A stretch of DNA of 30,162 nt from CAIOZW01 sp049317725 (GTDB lineage: Bacteria > Acidobacteriota > Blastocatellia > RBC074). Of the stretch, positions 16,882-24,602 are shown piece after piece. The stretch spans positions 1-30,162 of the forward strand of contig JBMOHS010000027.1 of NCBI GenBank assembly GCA_049317725.1, written 5' to 3'. Made by a program: the position numbers and the translations under genes. Below the pieces are notes generated by a model. It ran no database searches. It saw only the letters and a list, made by a program, of their open reading frames with translations, and was not told where the DNA came from. Position 1 is the stretch's first letter, and the number at the start of each line of letters is the position of its first letter.

Positions 16882-19823
16882 CTCAAAAAGAAGAGTTCAT
16901 TGGCGTTGAGCAGCGCGCGGGTCAACGCCCGCCAGCCTTGGCTTTGGATCAATTGACGGGCTGCGACCAGCTCACTAGCGGTGGGCGGGCGCTGAAAAGC
17001 GAGCTCAAAGGCGCGTCTGACGCGCTCTTCCTCCTTGGGGCCGGCCTCCCGCGCGAGCCGCTCGGTGAATCGTCTCGCCAGTTCGAGCGTCAACGGATGG
17101 TTGAACTGGGTCAAGGACTGTAAGGGAGAGATGGTCTGGACGCGGGTCGGAGCGGCCGAGGCATTGTCTGGCAGGTCGAAGTCGGTCAGGCCGTCGACGA
17201 GCGAGGCGCGTGCATTCTGGTGGTAAACAGCCCGGCGCCACGTCTCTGGTTCGTGACGGTCGAGCGGGACATAGGTCGCGACGTTGTCTTCGAGATACCG
17301 ATAGAGCCTGAACCCAGGGCCTCCAGCCCGCCGGTCGAGCTGGCCGGTAACCTCGAGCAGGGTGTCGCGAATCTCTTCCGCATCGAGCCGGCGTGGCGGA
17401 AAGCGCCAGAGAAGGCGGCTGCTCCCGTCGACCCGGGCCGCCTCGTCTCGATGATCGCTTGCCTGTTGCCAAGTCTGCGAGAGAAGGATCTCCCGGTGGA
17501 GTGGCTTGAGCCGCCACCCATGCTCCCGCAATCGATTGGCCAGCCAGTCGAGCAGTTCGGGGTGGGTTGGCCGCCCGCCGAGGAAGCCAAAGTCGCTGGG
17601 CGTGTCGACGATGCCCGTCCCGAAGTGGTAGTGCCACAGTCGATTGGCCATGACCCTCGCCGTCAGCGGATTCCGCTCATCGACGATCCAGCGGGCGAGC
17701 GCCAACCGTCGCTCTGCCTCCGGTGCTGTCGCCGAGAGCGCATAGCCGGGCAGGGCCTCTGCGAGGATCGCCAGACTTGCTGGGGCCACCTCGCTCCCGC
17801 GCCGCTGCGGATCTCCGCCGCGGTGGACATAGGTCGGCTCTTTCGGCTCGACAAACTTTCCTGCCCAGTGGAGTGGCAGAGGCGGAATCGACTTGATCTC
17901 GTGCTCGATCTCCCTCCTGGCGGCGCGCAGGGCCTCGAGGCGGGTCGCTTCCTCGGTCGTCGTCACCCGCGAGAGGAACCGTTCGATCTTCTGGGCTTCG
18001 TTGAACGGCTCGCGGGCCCTTGAATCGGCGACGTGCTGCCAGCTCTGCCCATCCTCCGAGATCTCGACCTCGTACTCGGTGACGAAAGAGCCGAGGTGGC
18101 TCGCCTCCACCCCGGGCTCGAGTGTCCGATCCTGGGAGAAGACGATCCGGTCGATCATCTCCGGGCGTGGGAAATGGAGCGTCAGCGCGGCCGGGGATCC
18201 CACGAACCAGCGCTCGCCGAACCGGCCATCTGTCACCAGCTCGACCCCGTAGGTGTTGGCACCGACGACATCCTCCGCCCGCCGGGTCGTCGCACCGCTG
18301 ACCGTTGTGCCCGTCGCCGCCAGCGCGATGTTGCGCGTCGCCTCTCCGGCGGTCCAGACCTCGAACTCATCGAGCCGTGCGTTCTCCCCGGACCTCGGTC
18401 GATCCGAGGTGGCACGGATCAGAAAACGCAGGTGGGTCGCCCGCACTGGTCCAAATCGGTGCTCGTTGAAATGGCGTGTCGCCCGCGGGAGGCTCGACTG
18501 CCCCTCGCGGTTGGCCAGCTCGAGCGCCCGCGAAGAGACGGCTTTTTCCAGCGACTCGAGCTCAGTGACGAGGCTCTTCCTCCGCACCTCGAGCGGTTCG
18601 AGGCGTGCCGCGTGGGCTGCCTTCGCCTCCGGGGTGGCCACCACCCGCTCGGCATGGGTCACGCCATCGAAGGTGGCCCGCAAGCGGTAGTAGTCCTCCG
18701 TCGGGATCGGGTCGAATTTGTGATGATGACACCGGGCGCAATTGACGGTCAGCCCGAGAAACGCATTGCTCGTCGCGGTGATCAGATCGTCGACTGTGTT
18801 GGCCCGTATCACCTTCTGCTGAACCTCATCCTGGTTCCCGACGCTGTCGTACGGGCCACAGACCAGAAAGCCCGTGGCGATCTCGACCTCCGGCTGCCCG
18901 GCCCCGATGGCATCTCCGGCGAGCTGCTCGATGACGAATCGGTCGTAGGGCTTGTCCTCGTTGAACGAGCGGATCACGTAGTCACGGTAGCCCCAGAGAT
19001 TGTTGATGATGTGGTTCTGCTCAAAGCCCTTGCTCTCCCCAAATCGCGCGACGTCCAGCCAGTGGCGGCCCCACTGTTCGCCATAGTGCAGGCTGGCGAG
19101 CAATCGGTCGACCTGCCGTTCCCAGGCCCGTGGATCCCGGTCGGCAACAAAGGCCCGGACCTCCTCCGGCGTGGGCGGCAGACCGGTCAGGTCGTAGGAA
19201 AGACGGCGAAGGAGCGTCCGGCGATCGGCGGGCGGCGACGGCTGAAGCCCCTTCGCCGCCAGTCCGGCATAGACAAAACGGTCGATTGGGGACTTGGCCC
19301 AGGCCGCTGGGATGCCGGCCGGAGTTGGCGGGATCACCGCACGCGTTGGCTGAAGCGACCACCAGGTCGATTTCTCCGCCCGTCGTGGCTCATTGGCTGA
19401 TGCCCCGCTGACCGGCTCGGCCGGCCACTTCGCCCCTGCGTCGATCCAGTTCCGCAGCAGGGCCAGCTCCCGCTCGCTCAACCGCTCTCCCGTCGGCGGC
19501 ATCTGTTCCCCAGGCTCCCGGCTCGACACCCGTCGAATCAACTCGCTCGCGGCACTCTTTCCCGGAATGATCACCGGGCCGTTCCCCCCGCCCCGGAAGG
19601 CCCCCTCCCGTTGATCGAGCCGCAACTGCCCCTTTGACCGCTCTGCCCCGTGACAGCTCGAACAACGCGCCAGCAGGAGCGGACGGATATCGCGTTCGAA
19701 ATCGACCTGTCCCTGCGCTTCCGCTCCGGATCGCCACCCACTCGTCAGGAATCCCCCCATCGAGAGGGCGATCCCCAGGATCAGCGCCAATCCGTGCCCG
19801 CCTCCGTTCCGCGCTCTTCTCAT
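16878..19823 (-). CDS. DUF1549/DUF1553 protein with planctomycete-type cytochrome c domain
   Basis: A 981-residue exported protein. A signal peptide or anchor lies at about 10-35. It is followed by a planctomycete-type cytochrome c domain with heme motif CSSCH (54-58) and a distal methionine candidate in EQMPPTGE. The DUF1549 domain runs from about 175 to 390 and includes a second CXXCH, CARCH (362-366). A region at about 450-640 with repeated 'FEVWTAGE' and 'YEVEISEDGQSWQHV' phrases looks like discoidin (F5/8 type C) carbohydrate-binding modules. DUF1553 fills about 700-960 (YHFGTGIVDTPSDFG, PPRRLDAEEIRD). The ATG at 19823 has GGGAGG about 8 bases upstream. The partner DUF1501 gene overlaps the stop. 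Such pairs are thought to handle polysaccharide or other polymer oxidation, which is unproven. Confidence 0.94.
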   Translation of the reverse strand: MRRARNGGGHGLALILGIALSMGGFLTSGWRSGAEAQGQVDFERDIRPLLLARCSSCHGAERSKGQLRLDQREGAFRGGGNGPVIIPGKSAASELIRRVSSREPGEQMPPTGERLSERELALLRNWIDAGAKWPAEPVSGASANEPRRAEKSTWWSLQPTRAVIPPTPAGIPAAWAKSPIDRFVYAGLAAKGLQPSPPADRRTLLRRLSYDLTGLPPTPEEVRAFVADRDPRAWERQVDRLLASLHYGEQWGRHWLDVARFGESKGFEQNHIINNLWGYRDYVIRSFNEDKPYDRFVIEQLAGDAIGAGQPEVEIATGFLVCGPYDSVGNQDEVQQKVIRANTVDDLITATSNAFLGLTVNCARCHHHKFDPIPTEDYYRLRATFDGVTHAERVVATPEAKAAHAARLEPLEVRRKSLVTELESLEKAVSSRALELANREGQSSLPRATRHFNEHRFGPVRATHLRFLIRATSDRPRSGENARLDEFEVWTAGEATRNIALAATGTTVSGATTRRAEDVVGANTYGVELVTDGRFGERWFVGSPAALTLHFPRPEMIDRIVFSQDRTLEPGVEASHLGSFVTEYEVEISEDGQSWQHVADSRAREPFNEAQKIERFLSRVTTTEEATRLEALRAARREIEHEIKSIPPLPLHWAGKFVEPKEPTYVHRGGDPQRRGSEVAPASLAILAEALPGYALSATAPEAERRLALARWIVDERNPLTARVMANRLWHYHFGTGIVDTPSDFGFLGGRPTHPELLDWLANRLREHGWRLKPLHREILLSQTWQQASDHRDEAARVDGSSRLLWRFPPRRLDAEEIRDTLLEVTGQLDRRAGGPGFRLYRYLEDNVATYVPLDRHEPETWRRAVYHQNARASLVDGLTDFDLPDNASAAPTRVQTISPLQSLTQFNHPLTLELARRFTERLAREAGPKEEERVRRAFELAFQRPPTASELVAARQLIQSQGWRALTRALLNANELFFLR

Positions 19824-19900
19824 CGACCAGCCTCCCTGCGTCAGCCTCGCCTGACCGGCATCCCGGGCCGGCCTCGTTCTCTGTTCGGATGAATCTTATG

Positions 19901-19920
19901 GATGTCGTGTGGGTGACATC
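19901..19920. promoter_or_regulatory. Short inverted repeat upstream of the DUF1549/DUF1553 operon
   Basis: GATGTC (19901-19906) and GACATC (19915-19920) form a perfect six-base dyad with an 8-base gap, 78 bases upstream of the operon start and far from the HigBA start. It could be a regulator site; the short length makes chance plausible. The rest of 19824-20067 shows nothing else definite. Confidence 0.25.
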
Positions 19921-20067
19921 GTCGTCACTTGCGCACGATTAGTCAATAGATCCGATCCGAAAACTGGTCCTGAAGTGCACGCCAATGAATGAATCTGCTC
20001 TCTCAACTGGCCCAGCCACTCTTTATGTAATCTGGTTACCGGAAGCGTTATGTGAGCGATGCCGGTA

Positions 20068-20096
20068 TTGACTTGCGTCACGTTACGCGTTACGTT
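20068..20096 (+). promoter_or_regulatory. Promoter of the fused higBA gene, with tandem heptamer
   Basis: TTGACT (20068-20073), a 17-base spacer and TACGTT (20091-20096). Two adjacent copies of CGTTACG (20081-20094) overlap the spacer and the -10 box and are candidate half-sites for autorepression by the HigA helix-turn-helix. The -10 ends only 5 bases before the GTG start, and no ribosome binding site is seen, so the message may be leaderless. Confidence 0.6.
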
Positions 20097-20101
20097 GTGG
20101 C

Positions 20102-20710
20102 GTGATCAAGACTTTCGCTGACAGGCAGACTGAGGAGTTATTTCGCACCGGCAAGGCCAAGAAGTTGCCCGCCGCCGTCGCCCGCCGCGCTCTGCGGAAA
20201 CTCGAAGCCATCCATGCGGCGCACCAGGTTTCGGATCTCAAAGTCCCGCCCGGCAACCGCTTGCACACACTCAAAGGCGATCGCGCTGGCCAGCACTCCA
20301 TCTCTGTCAACGACCAGTGGCGCATCTGTTTTCGGTTTGCCGACGGAGACGCCGATGATGTCGAGATCTGTGATTACCATCAGGAGAAACTGCGCATGAC
20401 CATCCTCAATACCAAGCCGCTCGAGCGGCGCCCGATTCATCCGGGTGAGATCCTGCGTGAGGATTTCGTTCCGGAGTATCCGCTCTCGGTCACGGCGCTG
20501 GCCGAAGCACTGGGCGTCTCGCGGCAGTCCGTCAACGAGCTCCTGCGCGAGCGGCGCGCCGTGAGCCCCGAGATGGCGCTGCGCCTCGGCAAACTGTTTG
20601 GCACCTCGCCGGAGTTCTGGCTCAACCTCCAGCGAAATGTCGATTTGTGGGACGCTGCCCGTGGGCTCAAGCATGAGATCGAGCATATTCATCCTCTGCA
20701 AGTCTCCTGA
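20102..20710 (+). CDS. higBA: Single-chain HigB-HigA toxin-antitoxin fusion
   Basis: One 202-residue frame holds a complete HigB-type toxin followed by a complete HigA-type antitoxin. Residues 1-93 match the RelE/ParE-superfamily HigB pattern (LKVPPGNRLHTLKGDRAGQ, VNDQWRICFRF, ending in the family C terminus DVEICDYH); this mRNA interferase acts at ribosomes. Residues 99-202 match HigA: RRPIHPGEILREDF, an XRE helix-turn-helix (ALAEALGVSRQSVNELLRERR) and GTSPEFWLNLQRNVDLWDA. In usual loci a stop follows DYH; here the next codon is CAG (20381), one transition from TAG. The antitoxin keeps its own AGGAG and ATG 20396, so free HigA may also be made. A GTG start is used. Whether the fusion is toxic, self-neutralised or inactive cannot be told. 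Confidence 0.93.
   Translation: MIKTFADRQTEELFRTGKAKKLPAAVARRALRKLEAIHAAHQVSDLKVPPGNRLHTLKGDRAGQHSISVNDQWRICFRFADGDADDVEICDYHQEKLRMTILNTKPLERRPIHPGEILREDFVPEYPLSVTALAEALGVSRQSVNELLRERRAVSPEMALRLGKLFGTSPEFWLNLQRNVDLWDAARGLKHEIEHIHPLQVS
20382..20398 (+). promoter_or_regulatory. higA: Internal ribosome binding site and start for HigA
   Basis: AGGAG (20382-20386) stands 9 bases before ATG 20396, inside the fused frame. Translation from here would give a free antitoxin of 104 residues beginning MTILNTKPLERR, ending at 20710. The site overlaps the CAG codon that replaces the expected toxin stop. This arrangement is what a normal two-gene higBA operon would have. Confidence 0.7.
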
Positions 20711-20888
20711 GGCAGCATCCTGCCGGCGAGCGCTAGTACGGTAGCGGTTGCAGAGACGTGGTCCCTCAACCTCATAATGATCGCTGAAACGATGAAATTG
20801 TATGGGTTTGAGAGTATTCGATGGAAATGGAAGAGACCGAAGTTGGTCATTCAAAGTGTCTGACAAGTGGCGTCCCGTCGATGGATTT

Positions 20889-20897
20889 TGCTAGAGT
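20889..20897 (+). promoter_or_regulatory. Extended -10 box for the TlpA-like gene
   Basis: TG-C-TAGAGT (20889-20897) is an extended -10 form ending 6 bases before the ATG at 20904. A transcript from it would start at or next to that ATG, and no ribosome binding site is visible, which again suggests a leaderless message. No -35 at proper spacing is seen (a CTGACA lies 26 bases upstream). The remainder of 20711-20888 shows no gene. Confidence 0.4.
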
Positions 20898-20903
20898 GTC
20901 GCA

Positions 20904-21881
20904 ATGAGATTCAGGAGCAGGCTTTTGACGTCGACAAGCGCAACGCACGGCAAGATCTCTGGGGGAGAGGTCAGCCGATGGGCATGGCTGGCCGCCTTGC
21001 TGCTCACCCTCTCCTCCCCGGTCGTTTCAGCACAAGTGGCCTCCAAGTACGAGGGGCAAGTGATCTGCTGTGAGGAGTGCTGGGTGAGAGCCGATCGCAG
21101 GACAACCCCGTTTGGAACCCCCGCTGATCTGGTCAAGGCGGCAGAGTGTGTCGGGAATGGGGACCCCACGCTGCTGGCCATCACCGGGCAGGATGGAGCC
21201 ACCCAGTTCTTTCAGTTGGAGGAGGGCAGATTCAAGAAGCCCGGCAAGACTTGGCTGGAGCTGATCGGGAGTCGAGTGGAGATCACCGGTGTGCTGCGGA
21301 CACGAAAGCAGCGAAGTGTCCTCAAGGTCGATGAGCTGCGGATTCTGGCGACCCCCGCCGAGTTGGCCCCTCCCTCGGCCGTCATTGGGCAGGAGGTCGA
21401 GCTGGTCTTGAGTGACCTCACCGGCACGGAGCAGCGGCTCAGTTCGTTGCGCGGTCGACTGGTCGTCCTCAATTTCTGGGCGACGTGGTGTGGACCGTGT
21501 GTCAAGGAGATGCCCGACCTCGCGGCGATCCAGAATCAGTATGCCGCGCTGGGCGTCCAGGTGATCGGAGCCTCGGCCAACACGCTGGCAGAAAAGAAGA
21601 TGGTGCTGGAGTTCATTGCCAGAACGAAGATCAACTTTCCCGTCTGGCTGGGCGCGACGACCGGAGAGATGGCCAAGTTCGGTCTTGGTCCGGCGCTGCC
21701 GGGAACGGCCGTGATTGGCCGGGACGGAAAGGTTGTCGCCATCTATCCGGGCGTCATCAGCGAAGCCGAGCTGAGACCCCTCCTCGATCGACTGATCGCC
21801 CAATCGCAGGGAGAGTCCAAGGCCAGAATGGCCCAGATCGCCAAGGGGCAGGCGACGCCGACTTCCAGCGTCCCCAGTTGA
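20904..21881 (+). CDS. Secreted TlpA-like thioredoxin-fold protein with extra N-terminal domain
   Basis: A 325-residue protein with a long N-terminal signal or anchor (charged 1-24, hydrophobic 25-42, likely cut after VSA). Residues about 48-150 form a small beta-rich domain with four cysteines (CCEEC at 55-59 and Cys82) and the phrase VEITGVLRTRKQ, OB-like in appearance. Residues about 160-310 are a TlpA/AhpC-type thioredoxin domain with active-site WCGPC (195-199) and a cis-proline region ALPGTAVIGRDGKV. It should act as a thiol-disulfide reductase outside the cytoplasm, possibly for cytochrome maturation or outer-membrane proteins. No ccm genes are nearby. A barrel-like protein gene follows after 27 bases and is probably co-transcribed. 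Confidence 0.92.
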   Translation: MRFRSRLLTSTSATHGKISGGEVSRWAWLAALLLTLSSPVVSAQVASKYEGQVICCEECWVRADRRTTPFGTPADLVKAAECVGNGDPTLLAITGQDGATQFFQLEEGRFKKPGKTWLELIGSRVEITGVLRTRKQRSVLKVDELRILATPAELAPPSAVIGQEVELVLSDLTGTEQRLSSLRGRLVVLNFWATWCGPCVKEMPDLAAIQNQYAALGVQVIGASANTLAEKKMVLEFIARTKINFPVWLGATTGEMAKFGLGPALPGTAVIGRDGKVVAIYPGVISEAELRPLLDRLIAQSQGESKARMAQIAKGQATPTSSVPS

Positions 21882-21908
21882 CCGCTCTGACCGGGCGAGG
21901 GCCGCGCC

Positions 21909-22448
21909 GTGAGCGGGGCTGCGAATACAGACAGCGAGCGGTGGACATTCGGGATGCGCTACATTCCGGGCGTCATCCCGCGCGCGAACTGGCGAACGAC
22001 ACTGACCTACCGACTGCATCCCCGGGTGACCGCCGGCATCGAAATTAACCCGCGCGCCGATGTGATTGGCGGACGGGTCGGCCCGCTCTTCAACTGGTTG
22101 GCCCTTACCGAGACGGAGAAGCGCCCGGCGCTGGTGATTGGAACCAGCTCGGACCGCATCGGGACGCCGACGGGGCAGTCGTTCTATGCCACGCTCAGCA
22201 AGAATCTGCAACGCGAGTCCGGGCTGCCCGTCGCCCCCTATGTCGGTGTCGCCTACAGTACCTATGAAAAACGCTGGCTGCCGTTGGCCGGTCTCAACCT
22301 GCGCTTCTCGCGCCACCTCACCTCCACCATCAGTTTTGACGGTGTCCGGGTCCATCCGCTGCTGAGCTACACGCAGGGCCGGCACGTCTTCTCCTTCGTC
22401 CTCGCCTTTGCCAACCGCCCAGGCGTCAGCTACAGCCTCACCTTTTAG
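21909..22448 (+). CDS. Small beta-barrel-like protein of unknown function
   Basis: A 179-residue protein starting at GTG 21909 with GAGGG about 10 bases upstream. The sequence alternates polar and hydrophobic residues in strand-like blocks (TFGMRYIPG, WRTTLTYRLHP, VTAGIEINP, YGVAYSTYEKRW-like, TSTISFDGVRVHP) and ends in Phe (SYSLTF), the usual sign of an outer-membrane barrel. About 8 strands could be formed. No signal peptide is seen at this start; the frame upstream is closed by two TGA codons (21879 and 21888) after the TlpA-like gene in the same frame. It may be cytosolic, wrongly started, or part of a once longer gene. I do not recognise the family. Confidence 0.75.
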   Translation: MSGAANTDSERWTFGMRYIPGVIPRANWRTTLTYRLHPRVTAGIEINPRADVIGGRVGPLFNWLALTETEKRPALVIGTSSDRIGTPTGQSFYATLSKNLQRESGLPVAPYVGVAYSTYEKRWLPLAGLNLRFSRHLTSTISFDGVRVHPLLSYTQGRHVFSFVLAFANRPGVSYSLTF

Positions 22449-22903
22449 CTCGACGCGGGACGGTGCTGGCGTCAGAGGGATGACCGGCCAACCAGATTCT
22501 CGCCTCGGTTCTGAGAGGGAGCGGCCGATGCGTTCGGGAGAGAGGCGGGTTGACTCGCCATTGGGCAGTACAGACGATGCCCAATGCGGTCAAATCCCCG
22601 CGGATTTGGTTTGCGGAAAGATCGAAGCGGTGTACTCTTCTCCTCGATGCTGCCCCCTGGCTGATCGATCGGAGATCCAATCTTGTTCTCCTCATCTGGT
22701 GGTCAGACAAGAGGAGCAGACTCCGAGGTCTCTCGGGAAGAGGCAGTCGAAACCCGCGGCTGTGCGCCAGCCCCGAACCAGAATTGACGGAGATGATGGA
22801 GCGGAGCGACTGGGCCTCTCTGGGGGCATCTCCGGGGCCAGCGACCTCACCAGAGACAGTGCAGGACCATACGCCTCAAGAAGATCAAGGGAGAGAGCTG
22901 ATC
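22449..22903. other. 455-bp region before the GMC oxidoreductase
   Basis: No gene, RNA or clear repeat is seen. The GMC reading frame is open back to 22550, but the extra 118 codons are rich in Arg, Pro and Ser with no FAD-domain similarity, so they are taken as non-coding leader. The promoter of the GMC gene should be here; no convincing box pair stands out. Confidence 0.55.
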
Positions 22904-24589
22904 ATGAGCCAGAAGATCTATGATGCCATCGTTGTCGGATCCGGCGCGGCCGGGGGCATGGCCGCCTACCAGTTGACCAAAGCCGGGATGGAGGTGCTGG
23001 TCCTCGAAGCTGGCCCCAAGTTCGACCTCTACCAGGACTTCAAGACGCACGCATGGCCCTACGAGGAGAAGTATCGCGGGCGGATCTCACCGCAGGACGC
23101 GCACAACTACAAGTACGGATTTGCCGACGGGTATACGACGCACCTCTACGCCCGCCTCGACGAGAATCCCTACTCGACACCGCAAGGCAAGCCGTTCGAC
23201 TGGGTGCGGGCGCGCGCGGTCGGGGGGCGGACGCTGGTCTGGGGGCGCGTCGCCTTGCGGATGAGCGAGTTCGACTTCAAGGCTGCGAGCCACGATGGGT
23301 ACGGGGACGACTGGCCAATCACCTACGACGACCTCAAGCCGTACTACGACGAGGTCGACCGCTTGATCGGCGTCATGGGGACGAATGAGGGGTTGCGCCA
23401 GTTGCCGGACGGGATCTTCCAGCCGCCACAGCCGATGCTCTGCGGCGAGAAGGTCTTGCAGCGAGGGGTCGAGAAGACGGGGCGGCGGCTGATTCCGACG
23501 CGGGCCGGCGTGATCAGCCGCAAGCTGGCCCACAACTCCTACCGCTCCCCCTGCCACTACTGCGGGGCGTGTGGGCGCGGCTGCGACGTCGGGGCGATGT
23601 TCAACTCACCGACGGGCCTCCTCGCCCCAGCGAGCCAGACGGGCCGATTGACGCTGCGATCCGACGCCGTCGTCCGGGAGGTCGTCCTCGATCCGCGGAC
23701 GGGCAAGGCCCGGGGCGTCAACTTCGTCGATCGGCGGACCAAACAGGACTATACCGTTCTCGGCAAGGTGGTCGTCCTCGGTGCCTCGACGCTCGAATCG
23801 ACCCGGATCCTGCTCAACTCCACCTCGCGCGACTATCCGCACGGGCTGGCCAATACGAGCGGGGTGCTCGGCCACTACCTCCACGACCACACCTGGGGCG
23901 TCAGTTTCACCGGGCTCATCAAGGATTTCAAGGGCCGCGAGATCCTCAACGAGGACGGGCGGCCGCAAGGCACCTACATTCCCCCCTTCCGGAATTTGGA
24001 CAAGGCCTCGCGCCAGGCAAAGTATGTGCGCCGGTTTGGGTACCAGTGCGGCAGCGGGGCCGGGATCTTTCCGGGGCACGCCCGCAATACGCCCGGATTT
24101 GGCACGGGGTTCAAGTCGGAGGTGCGGGCGCTGCAGCCGGCCTTCGTGCGGATGAGCGCCTTCGGTGAGGTGCTGGCGCGCCGGGAGAACCACGTGCGGA
24201 TCGACCCAGAGCTGCGGGACGCCTGGGGGATCCCGTCGTTGCGCATCGACATCGAGTATGGCGACAACGAGCGCCACCTGACGAGCGATGCGATCGAGTG
24301 CGCGCATGAGATGTTTGCCGCGGCCGGGGTCGAGCTGGTCGGCGAGAACCTCAAGATGTACCCCCCCGGCCACAGCATCCACGAAGTCGGGACGGCACGC
24401 ATGGGCAACGATCCCAAGCGGTCCGTCCTCAATCGTTTCAACCAGGCCCACGACGTCAAGAACCTCTTCGTGGTCGATGGGAGCTGCTTTGTCTCGAGTG
24501 GCTGCGTCAATCCGACGCTGACGATCCTCGCCTTGGCGATGCGGTCGAGCGACTATCTCGTCGAGCAGATGAAGCGAGGTGCGGTCTGA
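22904..24589 (+). CDS. GMC family FAD oxidoreductase with cysteine cluster
   Basis: A 561-residue flavoprotein of the glucose-methanol-choline family. The FAD loop GSGAAG is at 12-17, followed by VLVLEAG. The C-terminal substrate domain has HSIHEVGTARMG (490-501) and VNPTLTILALAMRS (535-548), giving likely catalytic His493 and Asn536. Cysteines at 217, 220, 223 and 227 form CX2CX2CX3C within PCHYCGACGRGCD, a pattern like an iron-sulfur ligand set. This places it with the sugar/gluconate-type dehydrogenases, not simple oxidases. It would oxidise an alcohol or sugar; substrate unknown. The ATG at 22904 has GGGAGAG about 9 bases upstream. No signal peptide is seen. The small subunit and cytochrome subunit usual for membrane dehydrogenases are not adjacent. 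Confidence 0.95.
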   Translation: MSQKIYDAIVVGSGAAGGMAAYQLTKAGMEVLVLEAGPKFDLYQDFKTHAWPYEEKYRGRISPQDAHNYKYGFADGYTTHLYARLDENPYSTPQGKPFDWVRARAVGGRTLVWGRVALRMSEFDFKAASHDGYGDDWPITYDDLKPYYDEVDRLIGVMGTNEGLRQLPDGIFQPPQPMLCGEKVLQRGVEKTGRRLIPTRAGVISRKLAHNSYRSPCHYCGACGRGCDVGAMFNSPTGLLAPASQTGRLTLRSDAVVREVVLDPRTGKARGVNFVDRRTKQDYTVLGKVVVLGASTLESTRILLNSTSRDYPHGLANTSGVLGHYLHDHTWGVSFTGLIKDFKGREILNEDGRPQGTYIPPFRNLDKASRQAKYVRRFGYQCGSGAGIFPGHARNTPGFGTGFKSEVRALQPAFVRMSAFGEVLARRENHVRIDPELRDAWGIPSLRIDIEYGDNERHLTSDAIECAHEMFAAAGVELVGENLKMYPPGHSIHEVGTARMGNDPKRSVLNRFNQAHDVKNLFVVDGSCFVSSGCVNPTLTILALAMRSSDYLVEQMKRGAV

Positions 24590-24602
24590 AGCCAGATGGC
24601 CG

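Noticed and set aside
18033..19400. 455-codon plus-strand frame inside the DUF1549/DUF1553 gene
   Set aside because: The minus-strand gene has clear domains throughout; this frame has none.
20712..20726. Terminator after higBA (GGCAG/CTGCC)
   Set aside because: Only a five-base stem without a T-run; too weak to list.
21027..22385. 452-codon minus-strand frame over the TlpA-like and barrel genes
   Set aside because: It covers two plus-strand genes with recognisable motifs and shows no domain itself.
22550..22903. 118-codon N-terminal extension of the GMC gene
   Set aside because: The FAD-binding fold begins right after ATG 22904, which has a good ribosome binding site; the extension has no protein-like character.
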